The notes below the pieces were generated by a model, which had not been told where the DNA came from, ran no database searches, and saw only the letters and a program-made list of their open reading frames with translations. Below are positions 1-6,652 of a stretch of DNA of 43,367 bases, piece by piece. The stretch is from Roseibium sp. TrichSKD4 (GTDB lineage Bacteria > Pseudomonadota > Alphaproteobacteria > Rhizobiales > Stappiaceae). Both the position numbers and the translations under genes were made by a program. The stretch covers positions 998,402 through 1,041,768 of the forward strand of contig NZ_GL476320.1 of the NCBI RefSeq assembly GCF_000148725.1, given 5' to 3'. The stretch's first letter is position 1; each line of letters opens with the position of its first letter.

Positions 1-141
1 CGTATGCATGTGGTTGCGCCGTCGGCTCGCTCCGACTTCATACATGCAAAAACCCACATGAATCAGGAACATGAAGACTACTGTTACCCAGTAATAAAAC
101 TCCGTGAACACTGTAGTTAGCGCATTTAAGTTGCCGTCCAT
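1..141 (-). CDS. amt: Ammonium transporter, N-terminal 47 residues (5' end only)
   Basis: The minus strand encodes 47 codons from an ATG and runs off the window edge. A clear ribosome binding site, GGGGAG, sits six bases before the ATG. The peptide contains VFTEFYYWVTVVFMFLIHV and then GFCMYEVGASRRRNHMHT, which I recognise as the first transmembrane helix and following loop of Amt/MEP/Rh ammonium channels of alphaproteobacteria. Such proteins carry ammonium or ammonia across the inner membrane. It diverges from the dimethylamine demethylase genes, which fits the release of ammonium during methylamine breakdown or nitrogen-limited use of methylated amines. Only the start is visible, so function beyond the family level is inferred. 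Confidence 0.85.
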   Translation of the reverse strand, partial: MDGNLNALTTVFTEFYYWVTVVFMFLIHVGFCMYEVGASRRRNHMHT

Positions 142-390
142 CTGCGTCTCCCCATTCAGATATTCTGTTAATTCTCAGATTTGTTTTTCCGTCCACGATG
201 CCGGAATTTTCTTATCTGTCAAATTTTTTTACTGGTAGGTAATGTTTGAGTCAGGGTGAATTGGCTGATAATTTGCCTTTGAGTCGACAATGAAATTTCC
301 TAACAGTAAAAAAATATGAATGAAAATGTTGATTTTTGATCTGACTTCAGTCTGAATATTGCCAACGGGAAAAGTTCGGGGAGGATTTTG
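142..390. promoter_or_regulatory. Divergent promoter region between amt and dmmD
   Basis: This AT-rich gap holds no gene and must carry the promoters of both flanking operons. It contains an inverted pair of 12-mers, TTTACTGGTAGG at 228-239 and CCTAACAGTAAA at 299-310, which match at 11 of 12 positions after reverse complementing. Near the dmmD start there is a small palindrome TTCAG-T-CTGAA at 346-356. The TTTACTG core also occurs twice in front of the GlxA-type regulator gene further on, so that regulator is a candidate to bind here. No -35/-10 pair is good enough to name. Confidence 0.5.
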
Positions 391-1536
391 ATGGCGATCA
401 TTTACAGGACGTCGGCGCTGGCTCAACGCCACGCCCAGATTGGCGGCCAGCTCGAAGATTGGAATGGCATGGGAACCGCTTGGTTCTATGACGATACTCC
501 TGAACGCGCCAAGGCCGATTATGAGGCTGTCCGGACTAAGGCCGGCCTCATGGACGTATCTGGACTGAAGAAGGTCCACTTGAGTGGACCGCATGCTGCA
601 GCTGTTATCGATCGAGCCACCACCCGAAATGTCGACAAGCTAATGCCCGGTCGTGCTGTGTACGCTACGATGCTCGATGACCGGGGCCTGTTTATCGATG
701 ATTGTGTGATTTATCGCTTGTCGGTCAACAATTGGCTCCTGGTTCACGGAACCGGTATGGGGCATGAAAGCCTTGCAATGGCTGCCTATGGCAAAAATGT
801 CGCCATGATATTCGATGACGACCTCCATGATATGTCCTTGCAGGGTCCTGTAGCGGTAGATTTCTTGGCAAAGCACGTTTCGGGAATTCGGGATCTTGCT
901 TATTTTGGCATTATGCAGACCAAATTGTTTGGCAAACCGGTCATGATTTCCCGGACCGGCTATACAGGCGAACGAGGTTACGAGATCTTCTGTGAAGCCC
1001 GCCATGCTCTCGAGCTGTGGGACGCGATCCTTGAGGACGGAAAAGACATGGGCATTGTGCCTGTTCAGTTCTCCACCCTGGACCTGTTGCGCACGGAAAG
1101 CTATCTGCTGTTTTACCCAGGGGACAACTCCGAGACGTACCCATTCCCGAACCAGGCATGTGGTGATTCCCTTTGGGAACTTGGTCTTGATTTCACGGTT
1201 TCTCCCGAAAAAACAGGGTTTCGTGGTTCAGAAAACCACTATGCCCTCAAGGGCAAGGAACGCTTCAAGATTTTCGGCGTCCGATTGGAAGGCACTACAC
1301 CGGCAGGTGAGGGGGCAGAGCTGATCAAGGATGGTGAAGTGGTTGGTGCCGTGACTTATGGCATGAATTCCGATCTTAACGGCCATAATGTCGGCATCGC
1401 CCGTATGCCGGTTGCCTGCGCCGTAAACGGCACCCCCATGACCGTCCGCAATGCAGATGGAACTGAGATTTCCTGTGTGGCAGAAGAAATGCCTTTCTAT
1501 GACAGGGACAAGGCCATCCGAACTGCCAAAGGATAA
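391..1536 (+). CDS. dmmD: GcvT-like tetrahydrofolate-binding subunit of the dimethylamine N-demethylase (DmmD)
   Basis: This 381-residue protein belongs to the aminomethyltransferase (GcvT) family. Family features are a folate-binding fold with LMDVSGLKKVHLSGP near residue 50, SRTGYTGERGYEIF near residue 190 and the GcvT C-terminal barrel. The ATG at 391 is chosen over the TTG just before it because GGGGAGG lies six bases upstream. It is the first gene of four in the order GcvT-like, DmmA, reductase, DUF3445 protein, which matches the dmmDABC dimethylamine monooxygenase cluster known from marine Roseobacters and the heme-dependent oxidative N-demethylase (HODM). Its likely job is to capture the formaldehyde released by demethylation as methylene-tetrahydrofolate. 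A free glycine-cleavage T-protein is less likely because gcvH and gcvP are absent. Confidence 0.8.
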   Translation: MAIIYRTSALAQRHAQIGGQLEDWNGMGTAWFYDDTPERAKADYEAVRTKAGLMDVSGLKKVHLSGPHAAAVIDRATTRNVDKLMPGRAVYATMLDDRGLFIDDCVIYRLSVNNWLLVHGTGMGHESLAMAAYGKNVAMIFDDDLHDMSLQGPVAVDFLAKHVSGIRDLAYFGIMQTKLFGKPVMISRTGYTGERGYEIFCEARHALELWDAILEDGKDMGIVPVQFSTLDLLRTESYLLFYPGDNSETYPFPNQACGDSLWELGLDFTVSPEKTGFRGSENHYALKGKERFKIFGVRLEGTTPAGEGAELIKDGEVVGAVTYGMNSDLNGHNVGIARMPVACAVNGTPMTVRNADGTEISCVAEEMPFYDRDKAIRTAKG

Positions 1537-1608
1537 CCATGCCTGTGAAAGCTGCGTGAATGCGGTGTTTTCATCTTTGCATCAACTGGTAGGGACGAGA
1601 CGAAGAGA

Positions 1609-2217
1609 ATGTCCAGATTCACATTCCCCGACAGTATTGCCAGCCGCCCCGTCTACGGCACATTGGAGCCCAAGCAAGGAAAGGCGCATCTGATGATTGC
1701 TGATGCAGAGGGGGCAGAAGCTTTGCTTGATCTAGGCATGCACAATCCAGACATTTTTAAAAACTCCCATGTGATCTTCATTCCGAAGGATACGGGGCAA
1801 ACCTACATTGGAAGTTTGGCCGACCTTGATCCGGAACAATTTTATGTTGGTCCAAGCTATGACGCATCAGTCCCGCGCATTCGTCGAGTGTTGTCTGGCG
1901 CTCACATGGGATTGCAGGTTTATCTTGCGGGAACCGAAGGACTGATAGGTCAGGCGCAAAATGAGGCGATGCAAGCAGGTATTCCTCACACGGCAATACA
2001 GTCTGAACATCGGGGTTCCGTGGCCCGCCGGATGCAATGTGTGCATTGCAAGGGGATAACGGAAGATGTGACAACCGATCCGTTTGTGTGCAGTCACTGT
2101 GGCCTGAATCTGTTCGTGCGCGACCATTACTCCAGACGCCTTGCTGCGTTCCAAGGCGTCAGGGTCGATGCTGAAGATCCCGGAAACATTCCAGTACCCG
2201 TGGAGCTTTATTCATGA
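1609..2217 (+). CDS. dmmA: Dimethylamine monooxygenase subunit DmmA
   Basis: This 202-residue protein matches the DmmA-like family: an N-terminal domain of about 130 residues and a small C-terminal domain with two CxxC pairs, C144/C147 (CVHC) and C161/C164 (CSHC). The four cysteines could hold zinc or an iron-sulfur centre. In the HODM complex this is the small subunit that sits with the reductase and heme subunits; its catalytic role is not clear to me. It starts 72 bases after dmmD, and its stop overlaps the start of dmmB by four bases (ATGA), which indicates translational coupling. The subunit letter follows gene order and family. Confidence 0.8.
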   Translation: MSRFTFPDSIASRPVYGTLEPKQGKAHLMIADAEGAEALLDLGMHNPDIFKNSHVIFIPKDTGQTYIGSLADLDPEQFYVGPSYDASVPRIRRVLSGAHMGLQVYLAGTEGLIGQAQNEAMQAGIPHTAIQSEHRGSVARRMQCVHCKGITEDVTTDPFVCSHCGLNLFVRDHYSRRLAAFQGVRVDAEDPGNIPVPVELYS

Positions 2218-3200
2218 GCGCGGCGCCTCAGAAAGTCCGCGCAGGAGCGGAAAAGATTGACGTAACAATCAGTGCGGTCACGCCTTTGAACGAGTTGGTG
2301 ACTAGATTCGAATTTGCGCGTTCGGACGGCGAACCTTTCCCGCCGTTTTCACCAGGGGCACACACAATTGTCGAGTTGAATGATGGCGGTCGAACCCGAC
2401 TGAATCCCTACTCATTGATGTCGGATCCCTCAGATTTAAGCACATATGCCATTTCGGTGCGTCGTGACGATCACGGGCGCGGAGGGTCGCTGTTCCTTCA
2501 CAGGAATGTCTCTGTCGGTGATGAACTCACCATCACGTACCCGGTCAATTTGTTTCCTCTTGATTTGCGTGGCAAAAAACATCTGTTTCTTGCTGGCGGT
2601 ATCGGCATAACTCCATTTATGGCTATGATCGCTCATCTGGAACGGATGGGGGGGGCGTGGGAACTCCATTATTCGTGCCGTTCCCGAGCGCTGGGGTCTT
2701 ACGCGGATGAGCTCAAGAAACGTTATCCCAGCAAAGTGCAAGTCTATTTCGACGACCAGGCACAATCCATAGCACTGGAAAACCTGCTCAATGGACAACC
2801 CCTCGGCACTCATGTCTATGTTTGCGGGCCCAAGGGTATGATCGACTGGGTGCATTCGATGACAGCCTCTCATGGTTGGCCGGAAGAAAACGTTCATTCT
2901 GAGGAGTTCTTGGCCCCTCAACCCGGCAAACCGTTCGAAGTGTGGTTATGCAAGTCAGACATGCTGATCCAGGTCGGCGAAAACGAAAGCCTGCTTGAAG
3001 CCATGGAACGAAGTGGTGTCGATGCGCCATTTTTATGCCGGGGCGGTGCGTGCGGCCAGTGCGAGACGAACGTCATCGAATCTGAAGGTGAATTTCTTCA
3101 TCGTGACCACTGGCTTGATGATGACGAACACGCAAACGGAAAGAAAATCATGCCCTGTGTGAGCCGGTTTGTCGGCAAGAGCCTGATTTTGGATCGATAG
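2214..3200 (+). CDS. dmmB: FMN/2Fe-2S reductase subunit of the dimethylamine demethylase (DmmB)
   Basis: This 328-residue protein has the layout of phthalate dioxygenase reductase: an FMN-binding barrel with the RLNPYSLMS motif near residue 62, an NAD(P)-binding domain beginning at FLAGGIGITPFMA near residue 124, and a C-terminal plant-type ferredoxin domain. The 2Fe-2S ligands are C275, C280, C283 (CRGGACGQC) and C315. It should pass electrons from NAD(P)H through FMN and the cluster to the heme subunit encoded next. The start overlaps the dmmA stop (ATGA), and the next gene follows 13 bases later, so the four genes form one operon. Confidence 0.88.
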   Translation: MSAAPQKVRAGAEKIDVTISAVTPLNELVTRFEFARSDGEPFPPFSPGAHTIVELNDGGRTRLNPYSLMSDPSDLSTYAISVRRDDHGRGGSLFLHRNVSVGDELTITYPVNLFPLDLRGKKHLFLAGGIGITPFMAMIAHLERMGGAWELHYSCRSRALGSYADELKKRYPSKVQVYFDDQAQSIALENLLNGQPLGTHVYVCGPKGMIDWVHSMTASHGWPEENVHSEEFLAPQPGKPFEVWLCKSDMLIQVGENESLLEAMERSGVDAPFLCRGGACGQCETNVIESEGEFLHRDHWLDDDEHANGKKIMPCVSRFVGKSLILDR

Positions 3201-3213
3201 GAACGGATGAACA

Positions 3214-4281
3214 ATGACCATACAGTTCAACAAGGAAAGCTTCCGCGGCGATTACACGTTTCATAACTCTGACTGGGCCATCCAGCGTTTTCCGTTTCCA
3301 TTCCATGAAGATAGCTACATGTATTCGGTCAACATGGAGCAGCATAGAGGTGGTCCGGAAGGCTCGGTCTATGAAAAGCGCTTTGATGTAGATGAGCACT
3401 ATGTTTCAGAAATGCACGATCGAGCGCTTGTGCTGGCTGAAGATCCCTTGAGATGTCAGTCTCTGCCACACATGACACTGGCGGGATGGGACCTCCTTGA
3501 GTTGATTATGGTGGCTAAGTCAGAAGACTATCCAGAGCTATTTGAACTGCATCGCAATGGTGATACTTGGCGATGGGTCAATAAACCAATGGAGATTGAC
3601 GACACATTCACGTTTCTGGACGAAACGACGTTGCCATACGGGCCGATGGAGTACATCACCAGGCAAGCACAAGGAGATTGGTGTGTCCTAGATCAGCGCG
3701 ATGATATGCTCTGGATGGATGCAGGCATGGTGACAACCCAGGCTGATTGGTCTCTCGATTTTGATATCGGGATGAACTTCTTTGAATGGCACGCGCCAGT
3801 GCCGCTCGCGCATGAGATGGGTATTTTTAAACGGGCTTTGAAGTTCTTGTTGAACATTCAGCAGGGTGCGCCCGCGCGGCGCTTGAACTGGACCATGACG
3901 GTAAACCCGCTGCTTGATACAAGTCCTGAAAACTATCACAAATGGGGCGTGCAAAAGACCACACTGACGCCCAAGAATATCGGTGCCAAACAGCACCTGC
4001 GGGTTGAACTGCAGACTTTTTTCCGGCTACCGCGTTCAAATGCTCTGGTGTTTCCAATCCGGTGCTATTTGATCGCATTTCAGGATCTCGTTACTATTCC
4101 GAAATGGGGTCGTAGACTGCACCGGGTCATTCGGGATCTGCCTGACGAACTGGCAACCTACAAGGGGTTTATCGCTAACCGTCCAATGATGCTCGATTAT
4201 CTGAGCCGATATGATGATGGTTTGGCGACATCTCCTGGAGTATGGCCTGACCTTGAAATAGAACCTGAGCTACAGAAGTAA
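3214..4281 (+). CDS. dmmC: Heme-dependent oxidative N-demethylase, heme (alpha) subunit, DUF3445 family (DmmC)
   Basis: This 355-residue protein belongs to the DUF3445 family, whose characterised member is the heme-containing catalytic subunit of HODM, in which a PAS-like fold was adapted to oxidise dimethylamine to methylamine plus formaldehyde. It is full length. Its place after a reductase and a DmmA subunit is the main reason for the assignment; the heme ligand cannot be named with confidence from sequence. Dimethylamine is the expected substrate by family, but a sarcosine oxidase operon lies only a few kilobases away, so another N-methyl compound such as an N-methylated amino acid should be kept in mind. 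Confidence 0.82.
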   Translation: MTIQFNKESFRGDYTFHNSDWAIQRFPFPFHEDSYMYSVNMEQHRGGPEGSVYEKRFDVDEHYVSEMHDRALVLAEDPLRCQSLPHMTLAGWDLLELIMVAKSEDYPELFELHRNGDTWRWVNKPMEIDDTFTFLDETTLPYGPMEYITRQAQGDWCVLDQRDDMLWMDAGMVTTQADWSLDFDIGMNFFEWHAPVPLAHEMGIFKRALKFLLNIQQGAPARRLNWTMTVNPLLDTSPENYHKWGVQKTTLTPKNIGAKQHLRVELQTFFRLPRSNALVFPIRCYLIAFQDLVTIPKWGRRLHRVIRDLPDELATYKGFIANRPMMLDYLSRYDDGLATSPGVWPDLEIEPELQK

Positions 4282-4287
4282 TGCTGA

Positions 4288-4302
4288 TGATGCAAAGCAT
4301 CA
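4288..4302. terminator. Small hairpin between convergent dmmC and XRE-cupin genes
   Basis: TGATGC-AAA-GCATCA forms a perfect six-base stem with a three-base loop in the 36-base gap between two converging genes. There is no T-run after it on either strand, so it is at most a weak or bidirectional terminator. Confidence 0.3.
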
Positions 4303-4317
4303 ATTGGACGGAAGAGT

Positions 4318-4944
4318 TCAACCTTTTTGCGGGTAGCTGATGATCGACAGATAGCGCGCGGGAAGCTCTACGAGCTGTTCCGGTCCATGTGGCGCATCGG
4401 CATCGAAAAATAGAGTATCGCCCGGAGTGAGATCATAGAGTTCAACCCCATGGCGATAGGTTATGCGACCTTCCAGCATGTAGATGGTTTCAATACCAGC
4501 GTGTTGAAAGGTCTCGAATGTATCGGACTCTGAAGTCAAGACTATCAGATAGGGTTCAACGATAACTCCGCTGGAATTCGCACCAATGTGGCCGAGCAAC
4601 TTGTACTGGTGACCTGCTCGTGTTCCATCCCGTTCGATTTCAACACCCTTGCCTGCCTTTGTGTGAATGGCTTCCCGGCGTTCCTCATACCCTTTGAAAA
4701 GAGCGGTGAGCGGAACAGAAAGCGCACGTGAAAGGTTTTGAAGCGTGGTGAGAGAAGGGGACGTATTTCCGTTTTCGATTTTCGACAGCATTCCAACGGA
4801 TAGGTCAGTCAATTTGGAGAGTTCCGCGACAGTAATGCCGCGTTGTTTTCGAAAACTTCGAACCTTTCGGCCTATCGCGACCTCGAGTACTTTTTCGCGT
4901 TCTTCGCGGACACTGTGTGGATCTTGAAAGAACTCTGTCATCAA
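4318..4944 (-). CDS. XRE-family regulator with C-terminal cupin domain
   Basis: This 208-residue protein has an N-terminal HTH_3 domain (about residues 28-85, with FRKQRGITVAELSKLTD and SVGMLSKIENG) and a C-terminal cupin_2 domain (about 135-205, with ETIYMLEGRITYRHG and DADAPHGPEQL). This layout is typical of PuuR-like and amino-acid or amine-responsive repressors in which the cupin half senses a small metabolite. It converges on dmmC and diverges from the GlxA-type regulator. Its position suggests control of the amine genes, but no operator can be named. Confidence 0.85.
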   Translation of the reverse strand: MMTEFFQDPHSVREEREKVLEVAIGRKVRSFRKQRGITVAELSKLTDLSVGMLSKIENGNTSPSLTTLQNLSRALSVPLTALFKGYEERREAIHTKAGKGVEIERDGTRAGHQYKLLGHIGANSSGVIVEPYLIVLTSESDTFETFQHAGIETIYMLEGRITYRHGVELYDLTPGDTLFFDADAPHGPEQLVELPARYLSIISYPQKG

Positions 4945-5030
4945 ATTAACTGCTTCATTTTATGGCCAATTCCAAAGCACTACATTGTTTTTTGTGAAAC
5001 TTCCACTTGTCTTACGAGCGTAGTGCAAAG

Positions 5031-5059
5031 TTTACTGTGTTGTAAAATAATTTACTGTG
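5031..5059 (+). promoter_or_regulatory. Direct repeat TTTACTGTG, candidate AraC/GlxA operator
   Basis: The nine-mer TTTACTGTG occurs at 5031-5039 and again at 5051-5059, exactly 20 bases apart, so both copies lie on the same face of the helix. Such spaced direct repeats are typical of AraC-family operators. They sit just before the GlxA-type regulator gene, which suggests autoregulation. The TTTACTG core recurs in the amt-dmmD gap. Confidence 0.45.
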
Positions 5060-5101
5060 ATTAAAATTTCTGACATCAGTGTGTGCGTGTTGGAGCAAAA
5101 A

Positions 5102-6091
5102 GTGACGACTAAAATTGGTTTTTTACTGTTCCCGGGTTTCCCAATGTCTTGCCTGACCTCAGTCATTGAGCCTCTTCGTGCAGCCAACGAAATATCTGGG
5201 ACATCCGCATTCGAATGGTGTCTGGTTGGGGAGACGCTAGATCGTATTGAATCCAGCGCGGGCATTGTCTTTGCCCCTGAGTTTTCCCTAGAAGCAGCCA
5301 ATAGGTTGTCATATCTCTTGGTACTTGCGGCGCCCTCCGTACAATTTACAGACAATCGCACTACGTCCAGACTTCGCAAAATTGAACGTCATGGCTGCAA
5401 ACTCGGGGCGATCAGCGGAGGTGTCTTTCCACTCGCTCGCAGCGGTATTGTGGATCACGAACGTCTATCGGTTCACTGGTGTTATGAACTCGCGTTTGCA
5501 GCTGAATTTCCTCACATGGATCGTAGTAGCAATGTGATCGAGATTTCAAAACGACATGTCACAGCATCGGGAGCCGCTGCCGCCTTTGATTTGGCCCTCT
5601 GGATGATAGAGGAATCGTTGAATGAAGATGTCGCAAATGAGGTGGCTTGCTGGTTCCAGCATCCGGTTATTCGCAAACTTGGCGTGAAACAATCTGTTCC
5701 AGTAGAGAAGTTTGACTGCGAAGCTTCGAATGTGTCCAGTATAGTTAAACAGGCTATAGCTATATTCTCGGAAGACTTGTCTTTGCCTGTTTCAGTTGCT
5801 GACATCGCTGGACAGGTCAATCTGTCTCCGAGGCATTTGGAACGGGTTTTCAAACATTCAACCGGCCAGAATCCAAGTGGTTATTTCCGGCATTTGCGAA
5901 TGAAAGCTGCCAGGCAAATTATCATGTACACAAATGATAGCATCGGTGATGTCGCTGCAGCTGTCGGCTATGCCAGTGAAAAGCCTTTTATCAAACAATA
6001 TCGGTCGACATTCGGCGTCGCACCTCAGGACGATCGCAAACGTATCAATCTCTACAGGGTGGAGAGCAACAGGCCAGTACCCTCGGTCTGA
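5102..6091 (+). CDS. GlxA-family transcriptional activator (DJ-1/PfpI domain plus AraC HTH)
   Basis: The protein has about 329 residues: an N-terminal DJ-1/PfpI-like domain (from TKIGFLLFPGFPMSC) and a C-terminal AraC HTH (VADIAGQVNLSPRHLERVFK and IGDVAAAVGYASEKPF). The GTG at 5102 is preferred because GGAG lies six bases upstream; an upstream GTG at 5057 lies inside the direct repeat and lacks a binding site. Known relatives with this layout are GbdR (glycine betaine/dimethylglycine) and SouR (sarcosine) of Pseudomonas, so a role in activating sox or dmm genes is a good inference. Its stop codon directly abuts the convergent soxG stop. Confidence 0.83.
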   Translation: MTTKIGFLLFPGFPMSCLTSVIEPLRAANEISGTSAFEWCLVGETLDRIESSAGIVFAPEFSLEAANRLSYLLVLAAPSVQFTDNRTTSRLRKIERHGCKLGAISGGVFPLARSGIVDHERLSVHWCYELAFAAEFPHMDRSSNVIEISKRHVTASGAAAAFDLALWMIEESLNEDVANEVACWFQHPVIRKLGVKQSVPVEKFDCEASNVSSIVKQAIAIFSEDLSLPVSVADIAGQVNLSPRHLERVFKHSTGQNPSGYFRHLRMKAARQIIMYTNDSIGDVAAAVGYASEKPFIKQYRSTFGVAPQDDRKRINLYRVESNRPVPSV

Positions 6092-6652
6092 TCAAAAAAC
6101 AGATCGAAAAGCCGTTACCAGCGCATGGTACAATGAACCGGCAGAAGAGCGAGGACCGATCACCGAGAAATGGTTCTGTGTTCTACACAATACAAAACAT
6201 CCAAGATGTTCAATTGATGTGCGAACGGCTTCTCCGCCTGTAAATGCATGGGTGTCTGCTGCACATAACCGTTCGAATAGGTCTGATAATGATGGTCCTT
6301 TTAGGTCAAATCGGCACCAAGCGTCTGTTTGTTCCGTTACACTGTAGGCATTTGGAGAGGTGCCGGCTAGCCGAGCCGCAAGGTCTTCATGCGTCTCGAA
6401 CGGGGCTTCAATCATCCACTGATCTGGCCCCATCCAAAATGCTGAAAGGTTATTACCGCAATGTTCAGCCGCTCCAGGTGGGGGCGTGCCGAGAAACGCC
6501 TCCAACGCGGCAGCTGTATCCTGTTCACGTCCCAGACGGGCAGAAACGGAAGCCAATGCAATATCTGTGATTTCTGTTAGCGTCACTGGGCCATATGTTT
6601 CTGTGACCGGTTCTTTGTTACCGAGTGGCGTAATTGCTTGTAGGTTAGGCAC
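6092..6652 (-). CDS. soxG: Sarcosine oxidase subunit gamma
   Basis: This 186-residue protein is the gamma subunit of heterotetrameric sarcosine oxidase, a GcvT-like scaffold subunit. The GTG at 6652 is chosen: a GAGGGAGA binding site precedes it, and it overlaps the soxA stop by eight bases. A longer form from GTG 6688 would overlap soxA more deeply. It is the last gene of soxBDAG. Typical features are the GPDQWMIEAP segment and the C-terminal helix. Sequence identity to known SoxG proteins is low by nature of the family, so the call leans on operon order as well. Confidence 0.85.
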   Translation of the reverse strand: MPNLQAITPLGNKEPVTETYGPVTLTEITDIALASVSARLGREQDTAAALEAFLGTPPPGAAEHCGNNLSAFWMGPDQWMIEAPFETHEDLAARLAGTSPNAYSVTEQTDAWCRFDLKGPSLSDLFERLCAADTHAFTGGEAVRTSIEHLGCFVLCRTQNHFSVIGPRSSAGSLYHALVTAFRSVF

